Below are positions 1-10,098 of a stretch of 64,000 bases of DNA, piece after piece. The stretch spans positions 124,001 through 188,000 of the forward strand of contig CAJJKN010000003.1 of the NCBI GenBank assembly GCA_905188085.1, read 5' to 3'. Position 1 is the stretch's first letter; each line of letters begins with the position of its first letter. Source of the stretch: an uncultured Bacillota bacterium. GTDB lineage: Bacteria; Bacillota; Clostridia; Christensenellales; QAND01. Under the pieces are notes generated by a model. The model had not been told where the DNA came from. It was given only the letters and a program-made list of their open reading frames with translations, and did not search any database. Position numbers and translations under genes: made by a program.

Positions 1-726
1 GCTCGGCACCGCCACCACGCCAATGCGCCCCAGCATCGGCAGGGAAAACTTTTTATAGGGCTCCGTTTGTACCTTTTTCAGCCTAATCAGCAGCACGCAC
101 GCCGCCAAAATCCCGGCCAGGCCCTGGCATAAAAACGTAGCCCAGGCCACGCCGCCCACGCCCATTTTGAATTCTATTACAAACAGAAGATCCAGCGCGA
201 TATTCCCCAAAGAAGAGGCAATCAAAAAATACAGCGGCGTTTTGGAATCCCCCAGGGCCGTGAAAATCCCGTTGCAAATGTTATACAAAAACAAAAACAC
301 AAGCCCGTAGAGATAGACCTGTAAATACAGCATGGAATCCGCAAAAATATTTTCCGGCGTATTCAACAAATCCAGCAGCAGACGGCAAAACGCCAGTCCG
401 CCGATGGTTAAAACCACGCTGATTCCAAGCACGGAAATCAACGATGTGCTGATCGCCGTTTTCATTTCGCGCAGCTTTTTGGCGCCGAAATATTGCGAGA
501 TAATCACCGAACAGCCGATATTCATCCCCGTGGCAATGGCCATGAAGATCATGGTAATGGGGTAAGAGCTGCCCACCGCCGCCAGCGCGTCTTCCCCCAC
601 GCATTGGCCGGCCACCACGCTGTCCACAATGTTATACATCTGTTGAAATACCACGCTCAACAGCATGGGCATGGAAAACAGCCAGAGCTGCTTTGCAGGT
701 TTTCCTTCCGTTAAATCATGAATCAC
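1..726 (-). CDS. MATE family efflux transporter, N-terminal part (runs off the left edge)
   Basis: About 242 codons of a multidrug and toxin extrusion transporter, an inner-membrane drug/cation antiporter. The frame begins with IHDLTEGKPAKQLWLFSMPM and continues with the helix-1 signature QQMYNIVDSVVAG, then GMNIGCSVIISQYFGAKK, all typical of the first MATE half. I place the start at a GTG (724-726), because the nearby ATG is out of frame and hits a stop after two codons; an AGAGGAAA ribosome binding site lies just upstream. The remaining half lies outside the window. A second, unrelated MATE gene is at 56255-57667. Confidence 0.85.
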   Translation of the reverse strand, partial: MIHDLTEGKPAKQLWLFSMPMLLSVVFQQMYNIVDSVVAGQCVGEDALAAVGSSYPITMIFMAIATGMNIGCSVIISQYFGAKKLREMKTAISTSLISVLGISVVLTIGGLAFCRLLLDLLNTPENIFADSMLYLQVYLYGLVFLFLYNICNGIFTALGDSKTPLYFLIASSLGNIALDLLFVIEFKMGVGGVAWATFLCQGLAGILAACVLLIRLKKVQTEPYKKFSLPMLGRIGVVAVPS

Positions 727-903
727 AAAAATTTCCTCTTTTCCTCTTTACAATCCATAAAATAAAATTATACACCCTCTTTCCCCTTTTGTTTACAATA
801 TCCGGCTTGTTTTTCTGTGGCTTTCCCTTTGCCGTTCCCTGCTGTTTTTTTGGTTTGCCCTCGGGTATACTGTTGACAGATGAAAATTTACGAGCGAGCC
901 AAA

Positions 904-1350
904 ATGAACATCTACGAAGTTTCAACAAGAATGCCCCGGCTCATACAAACCCTGTTATCCATCAAATAATCTTTCGTTCGGGCCCCGCATCATTTTCTGT
1001 CCGAAAAAGGAATCCTTCAAATTAAACATGATGTGCCGCAGACTATCCCCGGCGTAAAGCACTTAATCGTTACTGAAAATGCGCAGGTCAACATCGTTGC
1101 CTTTATGGGCCTTGAAGACACCCGCGTGAAAATGCTCTTTCCGGCGCCTTTTCAACGGGGCCAAGGCCTTTGCAAACAGCTGCTGCAATACGTCCTGCAT
1201 CATTATCGGATCAATCGCGTTACCGTCAACGAACAAAACCCGCAGGCGGTAGGGTTCTATCGGCATTTGGGCTTTGAAACATACAAAAGAACGGATTGCG
1301 ATGAACAGGGCAACCCTTATCCCATTCTCTATATGAAACTGACGCGATAA
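904..1350 (+). pseudogene. GNAT N-acetyltransferase broken by an in-frame stop
   Basis: Reading one frame from ATG 904 gives MNIYEVSTRMPRLIQTLLSI, then K, TAA (967-969), then SFVRAPHHFLSEKG and a normal GNAT C-terminus with the acetyl-CoA loop QRGQGLCKQLL, VNEQNPQAVGFYRHLGF and the ending YPILYMKLTR. Family members usually read W-E-x-S-V-R-A-T-H-H-F here, so the TAA sits where Glu is expected (GAA to TAA is one change). Everything after the stop stays in frame. A shorter 105-residue product from GTG 1033 would lack the N-terminal strands. No strong ribosome binding site precedes 904. Inference: an inactivated acetyltransferase. Confidence 0.7.
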
Positions 1351-1480
1351 AAAATTTTTAGGCAGCATTCAAACAAGCCTGCCTTCTTTATCATCCGCCG
1401 CAACGCCAAGGTTTTTTCGGCCCGGCAGCCGGTGCAAAACACAGGGCCCGTTTTGCTGCCGTCGTGTTTCAATCAAATAC

Positions 1481-1509
1481 AAAAAGGCCAGCGCAATCCG
1501 CCGGCCTTT
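1481..1509 (-). terminator. Terminator of the leu operon
   Basis: On the minus strand AAAGGCC pairs with GGCCTTT and is followed by a T-rich tail, just past the leuB stop. Confidence 0.7.
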
Positions 1510-1530
1510 GTTTTGTCTCATATTTTGTTT

Positions 1531-2601
1531 TTACAGCGCCGCTACGATCAAATCGCCCATCTTTTGGCAGCCCACCTGCGTTTTGCCGGGGCTCATGATG
1601 TCGCCGGTGCGGTAGCCCGCATCCAGCACGCTGGCCACGGCATTTTCAATCTCTTCGCTTTCTTTATCCATATCAAACGAATATTTCAGCATCATGGCCG
1701 CCGCCAAAATCGTCCCAATGGGGTTTGCCAAATCCTTCCCCGCAATGTCCGGCGCGCTGCCGTGAATCGGCTCATACATGCCGTTTTTCGTTTCGCCCAG
1801 GCTGGAGGACGGAATCATGCCGATGGAGCCCGTAATCATGCTGGCTTCGTCGCTTAAAATATCGCCAAACATATTTTCCGTCACGATCACGTCAAATTGC
1901 GATGGGTCTCTTACCAGCTGCATAGCGGCATTGTCCACCAGCATATCCACCAGTTCCACATCCGGATATTCCTCTGCCACGCGATGCACCACATCCCGCC
2001 ACAGCCTGGAAGAAGACAATACGTTCATTTTATCAATGCTCGTCACTTTTTTATTGCGCTTTCTAGCCGTATCAAAGGCCGTGCGCGCAATGCGTTCAAT
2101 TTCGTGTTCGCTGTAACGCATCACATCATACGCGCTTTTTTCGCCGTCTATTTCTTCCACGCCTTTTTTGCCGAAATAAATTCCGCCGATCAGTTCGCGC
2201 ACCACCACCATGTCAATCCCGCGGGCCACCACTTCATCGCTCAGCGGCGAAGCGTTGGAAAGCTGGGGAAACAATTTGGCCGGGCGCATATTGGCATACA
2301 GGCCCATGGCCTTTCGAATGCCCAGCAACGCCTTTTCCGGGCGGATTGCCTGGTCCACTGCGTCCCATTTCGGGCCGCCCACCGCGCCCAACAGCACGCT
2401 GTCTGCCGACAGGCACGCCTGCAAGCTTTCTTCCGGCAAGGGCTTGCCCACCGCGTCTATCGCGCAGCCGCCCGCCAAAATTTCGGTATAGCAAAATTCA
2501 TGTCCGTGTTTTTCCGCAATCTTATCCAACACACGCATGGCCTGCGTCACAATCTCCGGGCCGATGCCGTCGCCTTTGATAACCGTAATGTTCTTTTTCA
2601 T
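1531..2601 (-). CDS. leuB: 3-isopropylmalate dehydrogenase
   Basis: NAD-dependent oxidative decarboxylation of 3-isopropylmalate to 2-oxoisocaproate, the third dedicated step of leucine synthesis, in the cytoplasm. The 356 residues match the usual length. Visible motifs are VIKGDGIGPEI at the N-terminus, GGIYFGKKG, TSIDKMNVL with the catalytic Lys, TENMFGDILSDEAS for metal binding, and EPIHGSAPDIAGK for NAD binding. It is the last gene of leuA-leuC-leuD-leuB, one base after the leuD stop, so translation is probably coupled. Confidence 0.97.
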   Translation of the reverse strand: MKKNITVIKGDGIGPEIVTQAMRVLDKIAEKHGHEFCYTEILAGGCAIDAVGKPLPEESLQACLSADSVLLGAVGGPKWDAVDQAIRPEKALLGIRKAMGLYANMRPAKLFPQLSNASPLSDEVVARGIDMVVVRELIGGIYFGKKGVEEIDGEKSAYDVMRYSEHEIERIARTAFDTARKRNKKVTSIDKMNVLSSSRLWRDVVHRVAEEYPDVELVDMLVDNAAMQLVRDPSQFDVIVTENMFGDILSDEASMITGSIGMIPSSSLGETKNGMYEPIHGSAPDIAGKDLANPIGTILAAAMMLKYSFDMDKESEEIENAVASVLDAGYRTGDIMSPGKTQVGCQKMGDLIVAAL

Positions 2602-2602
2602 C

Positions 2603-3091
2603 TTATGCTTCCTCCTTGAGGGAGTTTAACAATCCGTTGGCGCTGATGATGTGTTTGATAAATTCCGGAAACGCCTGCGCCTGGTAGGTCTGGTTTTTGG
2701 AAAGGTTGGTAATCACGCCGCTGTCAAAATCGATAGACACCTCATCCCCGTTTTCAATGCCTTCCGAGGCTTCCGGGCATTCCAAAATCGGCAGGCCAAT
2801 GTTGATGGCGTTGCGGTAAAAAATCCTGGCAAAGGTCTTGGCGATCACGCAGCTTACGCCCGCTTCCTTTATGGCAATGGGCGCATGCTCGCGGGAAGAG
2901 CCGCAGCCAAAGTTAAAGCCGCCCACCATAATATCGCCCTGCTGCACTTTGTTTATAAATTCCTTATCTATATCTTCCATGCAATGCGCGGCCAATTCTT
3001 TATGATTGGCCGTATTCAAATACCGCGCCGGAATGATTACATCGGTATCCACATTGTCTCCGTATTTATGCACTCTGCCCTGTGCTTTCAT
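2603..3091 (-). CDS. leuD: 3-isopropylmalate dehydratase small subunit
   Basis: Swivel-domain subunit of isopropylmalate isomerase, which partners LeuC to interconvert 2- and 3-isopropylmalate. The 162-residue size is that of the short bacterial/archaeal type. Key motifs are NVDTDVIIPARYLNT near the N-terminus and NFGCGSSREHAP, the substrate-binding loop. It sits 14 bases downstream of leuC and touches leuB. Confidence 0.96.
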   Translation of the reverse strand: MKAQGRVHKYGDNVDTDVIIPARYLNTANHKELAAHCMEDIDKEFINKVQQGDIMVGGFNFGCGSSREHAPIAIKEAGVSCVIAKTFARIFYRNAINIGLPILECPEASEGIENGDEVSIDFDSGVITNLSKNQTYQAQAFPEFIKHIISANGLLNSLKEEA

Positions 3092-3105
3092 CGTCTTTCT
3101 CCTCC

Positions 3106-4365
3106 TTAGTCTTGTTCCGGGCCTGCGATTTTGCCCGCAATGGCGCTGGCCGCCGCCACGGCCGGGCTCGCCAGATACACTTCGCTGTTCACATGCCCCA
3201 TGCGCCCTACAAAGTTACGGTTTGTGGTGGCCACTGCGCGCTCGCCGTCTGCCAAAATCCCCATATAGCCACCCAGGCACGGGCCGCATGTCGGGGTGGA
3301 AACCGCGCAGCCCGCTTGAATAAACGTTTCCAAATATCCCAGTTTCATCGCGTCCATATAAATCTGCTGCGTGGCCGGAATGATGATGGCGCGCACGTTT
3401 TTCGCCACCTTTTTCCCCTTCAAAATCTCCGCCGCCACGGCCAAATCGCTCAGGCGCCCGTTGGTGCAGGAACCGATCACCACCTGGTCAATTTTAATAT
3501 CGCCCACTTGGTCTATCGTCTTTGTGTTTTCCGGCAAATGCGGGAACGATACCGTGGATTTAATCTGGCTCAGGTCGATTTCAATCACTTCATCATACTC
3601 CGCATCCTCATCCGCTTCATATACGGTAAACAGGCGGTTTACCCTGTCTTTCACATACGCCAGCGTAATATCATCCACGGCAAAAATGCCGTTTTTCGCG
3701 CCCGCTTCAATCGCCATATTCGCCATGCACAGCCGGTCTTCCATCGAAAGGCTGGCCAGCCCCGGCCCTGTAAATTCCATCGAACGATACAGCGCGCCGT
3801 CCACGCCGATTTTCCCGATGATATGCAAAATAACATCCTTGCCGGAAACGTATTTGTTCAGTTTGCCGGTCAGCTCAAAGCGAATCGCGCTCGGCACTTT
3901 AAACCATGCCTGGCCCGTAGCCATGCCGGCTGCCATGTCCGTAGAGCCGACGCCGGTGGAAAACGCGCCCAAAGCGCCGTAAGTACAGGTGTGCGAATCC
4001 GCGCCGATGATGCATTCACCGGGGCCCACCAGGCCCTTTTCCGGCAGCAGCGCATGTTCTACGCCCATGTTCCCCACGTCGTAAAAATTCGTAATGCCCA
4101 TCTCGCCGGCAAATTCGCGGCATTGTTTGCTCTGTTCGGCCGCTTTAATATCCTTATTCGGCACAAAGTGATCCATCACCAGAGAAATCTTTTCCTTATC
4201 AAACACGCTTGTAAAGCCCGCTTTTTTAAATTCGTTGATCGCCACCGGCGAGGTGATGTCGTTGCCCAGCACCATATCCAGCTTGGCATTGATCAGTTGC
4301 CCTGCCTGCACGCTGTCCAGCCCGGCATGGGCGGCCAAAATTTTCTGTGTCATCGTCATTCCCAT
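3106..4365 (-). CDS. leuC: 3-isopropylmalate dehydratase large subunit
   Basis: Aconitase-fold [4Fe-4S] subunit of isopropylmalate isomerase. I start it at the ATG reading MGMTMTQKI (4363-4365), preceded by AGAAAGGAAG about eight bases upstream; the longer open frame to 4416 would overlap leuA and adds an unconserved stretch. The 419 residues fit the LeuC type 2 family. Cluster ligands are visible as the Cys of IGSCTNG and the two Cys of CGPCLGG. ADSHTCTYGALGAFSTG is also typical. Confidence 0.96.
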   Translation of the reverse strand: MGMTMTQKILAAHAGLDSVQAGQLINAKLDMVLGNDITSPVAINEFKKAGFTSVFDKEKISLVMDHFVPNKDIKAAEQSKQCREFAGEMGITNFYDVGNMGVEHALLPEKGLVGPGECIIGADSHTCTYGALGAFSTGVGSTDMAAGMATGQAWFKVPSAIRFELTGKLNKYVSGKDVILHIIGKIGVDGALYRSMEFTGPGLASLSMEDRLCMANMAIEAGAKNGIFAVDDITLAYVKDRVNRLFTVYEADEDAEYDEVIEIDLSQIKSTVSFPHLPENTKTIDQVGDIKIDQVVIGSCTNGRLSDLAVAAEILKGKKVAKNVRAIIIPATQQIYMDAMKLGYLETFIQAGCAVSTPTCGPCLGGYMGILADGERAVATTNRNFVGRMGHVNSEVYLASPAVAAASAIAGKIAGPEQD

Positions 4366-4400
4366 TGTGCTTTTCTTCCTTTCTTCTGTCTGATAAAAAA

Positions 4401-5909
<1,509 letters not shown>

Positions 5910-5945
5910 GTTGTTTTTCTCCCTTTCTCTGTTCGGTCATCGGAT

Positions 5946-6220
5946 AAAAAAAGCCTCCGTCTCTATGAAGAGACGAAGGCGATTGCTCCGTGGTACCACT
6001 CTACTTGGCATATAAAAATGCCCGCTCATTCTTGCATCGGCCCAAGGGCGAATGCTTGCCTGTCTGGTAACGGCCAGGAACCCGTCTTTCCTACTTACAG
6101 CTCTGCGCTGCGTTCAGTCGGCTGCTAAAGGGCGAGTCGCCGCGCTCGCTGTACTGCCTTGCACCACCCGGCAGCTCTCTGTCACACTTTACGCGTCTAT
6201 TCCCTCTCAAAGCATTTATC
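5946..6220 (-). promoter_or_regulatory. T-box riboswitch (leucine) controlling leuA
   Basis: Minus-strand leader between the promoter and leuA. Stem I has the AGAGAG motif and the GGTGGTGCAA distal element between CTGCC and GGCAG. Its base helix is AGAGGG with CCCTTT, and the triplet just before the 3' side of that helix is CTC (6134-6136), a Leu codon, which I take as the specifier. The T-box core GTGGTACCACGG follows near 5988-5999. The competing terminator is GCCTTCGTCTCT with AGAGACGGAGGC and seven T (5946-5980). Uncharged tRNA-Leu should favour readthrough into leuA. Confidence 0.93.
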
Positions 6221-6233
6221 AATAAAATTTGTC

Positions 6234-6265
6234 ATTATATTATGCGAATCCCCCGCCTTTGTCAA
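6234..6265 (-). promoter_or_regulatory. Promoter of the leu operon
   Basis: Minus strand TTGACA (6260-6265) and an AT-rich -10 region with TATAAT (6234-6239). The 20-base gap to TATAAT is long; TAATAT at 17 bases is an alternative -10. It lies directly upstream of the T-box. Confidence 0.6.
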
Positions 6266-6386
6266 CCCCCAGTTTTCATTTTTTTGTTTTGCATATCCTC
6301 TTTATGCATACGCCCTTTCCCTTTCACCCCTTTTTGTTTTTCGTCCTTGTTTTCTTTTCTTCGCCTTATTTCCCCTTTTCCGCTGT

Positions 6387-6414
6387 TTGACTTGCCCTTT
6401 CCATCGGTTATAAT
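6387..6414 (+). promoter_or_regulatory. Promoter of the glycosyltransferase gene
   Basis: TTGACT (6387-6392), a 16-base spacer and TATAAT (6409-6414), about 34 bases upstream of the start codon. Confidence 0.65.
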
Positions 6415-6447
6415 GAAAACACAGAAAACACAACGGAGGTGGGCGCC

Positions 6448-7398
6448 TTGCCGCGCTGCGAGGTTTTATATCTTGTCATTCCCTGCTATAACGAAGAAGA
6501 GGTTTTGCCCGAAACAACCCGCCGGCTTACCGAAAAGCTGGAAGGGCTGATTCAACAAGGACAAATAGACCCGCGCAGCAAAATCGTCTATGTCAACGAC
6601 GGTTCCAAAGACGGCACCTGGCCTTTAATCGTCCGCCTTCATCGGGAAAATCCGCTGGTAAACGGCATCAACCTTTCTCGTAACCGCGGCCATCAAAATG
6701 CGCTGCTGGCCGGACTGATGACGGTAAAAGGCCAGGCGGATATGGTCATCTCCATGGACGCGGATTTGCAGGACGATATAGACGCCATCGATCGCTTTAT
6801 CGCCAAATATTATGACGGATGCGATGTTGTATACGGTGTGCGCAGCGCCCGGCAAACCGATTCCTGGTTTAAGCGCACCACCGCGCAGGGCTTTTATAAA
6901 TTGATGAAATTCTTCGGCGTGGATATTGTCTACAACCATGCCGATTACCGCCTGATGAGCCGCCGCGCTTTAAACGAATTGGAACATTACGAAGAGGTCA
7001 ATCTGTTTTTGCGCGGCCTTGTGCCGTTGATCGGCTTCCGCTCGGATGTGGTTCCCTACGAGCGGCACGAGCGCTTTGCCGGCGAATCCAAATATCCGCT
7101 CAAAAAAATGATCAGCTTTGCGTTGGACGGCATTACCTCCTTTTCCATCAAGCCCATCCGGTTTATCACCGGCCTTGGCGTATGTATTTTTGTCATCAGC
7201 CTGCTGATGCTTTTGTATTTTCTCATCGTCCATTGGACGGGCCATACCGTCGCCGGGTGGACTTCCATCATGGTCTCCGTCTGGGCCATCGGCGGCTTGC
7301 AGCTTTTGGCCATCGGCATCATCGGCGAATACATCGGCAAAACCTATATGGAAACCAAAAAACGGCCTCGTTTTATCATCGAAGAATATTTGCAATGA
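6448..7398 (+). CDS. Glycosyltransferase family 2, membrane-anchored (GtrB/DPM1-like)
   Basis: Probable polyprenyl-phosphate sugar transferase that loads an undecaprenyl carrier on the inner face of the membrane. I choose a TTG start (6448), because CGGAGG lies eight bases before it while the in-frame GTG at 6439 overlaps that ribosome binding site. The GT-A domain has VIPCYNEEE, YVNDGSKDGT, SRNRGHQNALLAG and the metal-binding DADLQDD. Two C-terminal membrane segments (about 225-250 and 260-285) end in the IGEYIGKTYMETKKRPRF motif characteristic of this subfamily. It is monocistronic, with its own promoter and two terminators. Confidence 0.9.
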   Translation: MPRCEVLYLVIPCYNEEEVLPETTRRLTEKLEGLIQQGQIDPRSKIVYVNDGSKDGTWPLIVRLHRENPLVNGINLSRNRGHQNALLAGLMTVKGQADMVISMDADLQDDIDAIDRFIAKYYDGCDVVYGVRSARQTDSWFKRTTAQGFYKLMKFFGVDIVYNHADYRLMSRRALNELEHYEEVNLFLRGLVPLIGFRSDVVPYERHERFAGESKYPLKKMISFALDGITSFSIKPIRFITGLGVCIFVISLLMLLYFLIVHWTGHTVAGWTSIMVSVWAIGGLQLLAIGIIGEYIGKTYMETKKRPRFIIEEYLQ

Positions 7399-7430
7399 CA
7401 ACGCCGCGTTTTATCCGGCGTTGTCCGTTT
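7398..7430 (+). terminator. First terminator after the glycosyltransferase
   Basis: ACAACGCCG pairs with CGGCGTTGT, followed by a T-rich stretch; the stem begins at the stop codon. Confidence 0.7.
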
Positions 7431-7450
7431 TGAATTTTTCAAAACATCCA

Positions 7451-7476
7451 ATCGTGCCCTGCGGCACGATTTTTTT
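7451..7476 (+). terminator. Second terminator after the glycosyltransferase
   Basis: ATCGTGCC, loop CTGC, GGCACGAT and a run of T: a compact intrinsic terminator in tandem with the previous one. Confidence 0.85.
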
Positions 7477-7523
7477 ATGCGTTTTCATTCCGCCCTCTCC
7501 TTCCAAACGCCCGGCTTATTTTA

Positions 7524-7551
7524 TTGTGTTTTATGTCGATTCCCCTATAAT
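7524..7551 (+). promoter_or_regulatory. Promoter of the small HTH gene
   Basis: TTGTGT (7524-7529), a 16-base spacer and a consensus TATAAT (7546-7551). Confidence 0.55.
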
Positions 7552-7600
7552 ATAAGTATACGTTATTTTATAAAATTTAATTTTTTGCGAGGGTTTGCCT

Positions 7601-8116
7601 ATGGCCAGAGCGTCTACCAAGGAAAACAAAAATATTTATCATAAAACCAGAGAGGCCCTGCATTTAACAAGAGAATCCGCCTCGGAGCTGTTGGAAAGCA
7701 TTTCGCCGGAGAGAATTGAAAAGATTGAAAACGAGCGCTCTCTTCCGCACCCGGATGAAGTGCTGCTTATGGCAGAAAAATACAAACAGCCTCGCCTGTG
7801 CAATTATTACTGCGCACATCAATGCCCCATCGGCCGGCAGTATGTTCCGGAAATCGAAATGAAAGATCTTTCGCAAATTGTGCTGGAAATGCTGGCTTCG
7901 CTAAATTCCATGAGCAAACAAAAAGAGCGGCTGATCGAAATCACCGTGGACGGAAAAATTTCCGGAGATGAATTGAAAGACTTTATCGGCATACAGGAGG
8001 AATTGGAAAAAATCTCAATGGCCGTTGAAGCTTTGCAGCTTTGGGCCGAGCAAATGTTGGCCACCGGTGCCATTGACGTGGTTCAATACAGTGCACATAA
8101 AAACAAAGAATGTTAA
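7601..8116 (+). CDS. Small helix-turn-helix protein with a Cys cluster
   Basis: The 171-residue protein probably binds DNA. The ATG at 7601 is preferred over the in-frame TTG at 7595, since GAGGG lies seven bases upstream of it. Residues 10-60 resemble an XRE-type helix-turn-helix (HLTRESASELLESISPERI, then an E-x-x-x-x-P-x-P-D-E-V-L-L-M-A helix). A C-x3-C-x3-C motif at Cys67, Cys71 and Cys75 (CNYYCAHQCPIG) follows and may bind metal or sense redox state. The C-terminal 90 residues look helical and may dimerise. It is monocistronic. Its target genes cannot be told from the context. Confidence 0.75.
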   Translation: MARASTKENKNIYHKTREALHLTRESASELLESISPERIEKIENERSLPHPDEVLLMAEKYKQPRLCNYYCAHQCPIGRQYVPEIEMKDLSQIVLEMLASLNSMSKQKERLIEITVDGKISGDELKDFIGIQEELEKISMAVEALQLWAEQMLATGAIDVVQYSAHKNKEC

Positions 8117-8435
8117 TCTCGCTATTTTTCCGTATAAAGAAAAATAGACCCGTTTATTTTGCGCATATCATCATTTATTTCTCATTCTTTTTCCCCGATA
8201 CTGGATTCAAAGCACAACGTTGCTTTACTCTTAGATAACAGATGTGAACTCCCGGTGTGAAAAATAAGACCCTTCGGCTGTTGAATCGGGCGATTCGGTT
8301 TTTGGTGTATGCCGCATCGAAACATTTTCGATGCGCTGTAAACGGCTGTCCCAAACACCCGAAACCGCCCTTGTTCAAAGCCTTAGCATGGCATAACAAA
8401 AACCAAACACACCGGCAATCAGAAAGGAGAAATTT
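8117..8435 (+). other. Intergenic region with several inverted repeats upstream of the flotillin gene
   Basis: No gene is visible in these 319 bases. They hold CTATTTTTC/GAAAAATAG (8122-8147), an AAAGCA/TGCTTT hairpin near 8208-8226, GAATC-GGGC-GATTC near 8283-8296, a perfect nine-base stem GCATCGAAA/TTTCGATGC near 8313-8333, and GGGCG...GGTGT complementary to ACACC...CGCCC flanking it. The last elements could form one long branched structure ending at about 8370. A ribosome binding site, GAAAGGAGA, closes the region. It may be a structured 5' UTR or small RNA; no known riboswitch class was recognised. Confidence 0.4.
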
Positions 8436-9872
8436 ATGGAATTTATCATCGGTGTTGCCGCGGCCGGTTTGCTTATTCTCATCTGCCTGATCGGCTATGT
8501 AAAAGCGCCGCCCGACACGGCGTATATGATCTCCGGCTTTCGTAAACCCCGCATTTTAATCGGGAAAGCCGGCATCCGCATCCCGTTTTTGGAGCGTCTG
8601 GATAAGCTGTCTTTGAAAATGTTTTCTGTGGATGTAAAAACGACGGACTATGTCCCCAACGCCGAATACATCAACGTAAAGGTGGACGCTACGGTTAAAA
8701 TCCGTATCGGCCAAAGCGAAGAAATGATGGCGTTGGCCTCCAAGTTCTTCCTAAACGAAGGCGAGGATATGATCATCCGCCGCGTACAGGACACCCTGGA
8801 AGGGAACATGCGCGAAATCGTAGGCCAAATGCGGCTGGAAGAAATGGTTACAGACCGCAAAGCCTTCGGCGAGCGCGTGCAGGAAAATGCCATTCCGGAC
8901 TTACAGAAAATGGGGCTGGAGATGATCTCTTTCAACGTCCAGTCCTTTTCGGACCAAAACAACGTCATCGAAGACCTTGGTATCGACAACATCTCGCAAA
9001 TCAAAAAAGGCGCTGCCGTTGCAAAAGCCCAGGCCGACCGGGATATTGCCATCGCGCAGGCACAGGCGGCCAAGGAAGCAAACGACGCCAAAGTGCAGTC
9101 CGAAATGGAAATTGCCGAAAAGCAAACCTCTTTGGCGATTCGCCAGGCAGAATTAAAACAGCAGTCCGATGTGAAAAAGGCAGAAGCCGACGCCGCATAC
9201 TCCATTCAGGAGCAAGAACAGCGTAAAACCATCGAGGTTGCTTCCGCCAATGCGGACATCGCCCGTGCCGATCGCACGGCCGAGTTGAAAGCCAAAGAAG
9301 TAAACGTTACCAAGCAGACCTTGGATGCGCAGGTTCGCGCAAAGGCCGATGCAGAGCGGTATGCCGCCCAGCAGGCCGCCGAAGCCGAACTGTTCCGCCG
9401 CACCAAAGAGGCCGAGGCAAAAATGATCGAACGCCAACGCGAAGCGGAAGGCATTCGCGCCGTTGGTGAAGCCGAAGCAGAAGCCATCCGTCTCAAAGCG
9501 CTGGCCGAAGCGGAAGGGATCGACAAGCGCGCCGAAGCGATGAAAAAATACGGTGAAGCCGCCGTGATCGAAATGATCATGGGCGCTCTGCCCGAAATCG
9601 CCAAGAATGTTGCCGAGCCGCTCAGCAAGGTGGATAAGATCACCATGTATGGCGAAGGCAACAGCGCAAAGCTGATTTCCGATATCGTCAACGGCACCAC
9701 GCAGGTAACCGAGGGCATCGGCGCCGGTATGGGGATCGACCTTAAAAGCCTCATCCTGGGCGCCCTGGGCGGCAAGCTGGCCGCCGGCGAAGCAAACGCG
9801 CCCGTGGTTGTCATGCAGCCCGCAGAGGAAACTTCTTCCAAACAGGCCGATACACCCGAAGCCGACGAATAA
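8436..9872 (+). CDS. Flotillin / SPFH-domain membrane scaffold protein
   Basis: Bacterial flotillin (YqiK/FloT-like), expected to organise ordered membrane microdomains. The 478 residues start with one membrane segment (about 2-22), then the SPFH/band-7 domain (about 25-190; APPDTAYMISGFRKPRILIG is typical). A long Ala/Glu/Lys-rich coiled coil follows (about 195-390; repeats such as AEAEAIRLKALAEAEG). The C-terminal tail has Gly-rich segments and an acidic end. It has no close operon partner: it lies between inverted repeats upstream and a terminator downstream. Confidence 0.93.
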   Translation: MEFIIGVAAAGLLILICLIGYVKAPPDTAYMISGFRKPRILIGKAGIRIPFLERLDKLSLKMFSVDVKTTDYVPNAEYINVKVDATVKIRIGQSEEMMALASKFFLNEGEDMIIRRVQDTLEGNMREIVGQMRLEEMVTDRKAFGERVQENAIPDLQKMGLEMISFNVQSFSDQNNVIEDLGIDNISQIKKGAAVAKAQADRDIAIAQAQAAKEANDAKVQSEMEIAEKQTSLAIRQAELKQQSDVKKAEADAAYSIQEQEQRKTIEVASANADIARADRTAELKAKEVNVTKQTLDAQVRAKADAERYAAQQAAEAELFRRTKEAEAKMIERQREAEGIRAVGEAEAEAIRLKALAEAEGIDKRAEAMKKYGEAAVIEMIMGALPEIAKNVAEPLSKVDKITMYGEGNSAKLISDIVNGTTQVTEGIGAGMGIDLKSLILGALGGKLAAGEANAPVVVMQPAEETSSKQADTPEADE

Positions 9873-9876
9873 ACAC

Positions 9877-9907
9877 AAAAAAGGTCTCGCTAATGCGGGG
9901 CCTTTTT
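9877..9907 (+). terminator. Terminator of the flotillin gene
   Basis: AAAAAAGGTCTCGC, loop TAAT, GCGGGGCCTTTTT; an imperfect stem starting a few bases after the stop codon. Confidence 0.7.
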
Positions 9908-10005
9908 CATTTAGCCAAAGCCGGCTTTCGTGTCGTTGCCTTTTTGCAGGATTGGCGCCCTGCCGCGGTTTACATTCCGTTGTTTCCATTCCCTTTTTCA
10001 ATTGC

Positions 10006-10053
10006 GCCGCCGCATCGCCCCAAAGCGTTTCCCCACTCTGCGGCGGCTTTTTT
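10006..10053 (+). terminator. Second terminator before the TetM-like gene
   Basis: GCCGCCGCA (10006-10014) pairs with TGCGGCGGC (10039-10047) and six T follow. The loop is 24 bases. Confidence 0.7.
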
Positions 10054-10056
10054 CTA

Positions 10057-10065
10057 TGCTATAAT
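10057..10065 (+). promoter_or_regulatory. Extended -10 promoter of the TetM-like gene
   Basis: TG, one base, then TATAAT (10060-10065). The -35 position falls inside the terminator stem and shows no consensus, so an extended -10 promoter is likely. Confidence 0.5.
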
Positions 10066-10098
10066 ACTTTTATTCCTATATAAAAGGAGACTGGTTGT

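Noticed and set aside
1033..1350. Short GNAT protein from GTG 1033 as an intact gene
   Set aside because: Similarity to the family continues upstream in frame across a stop codon, so a broken longer gene explains the data better.
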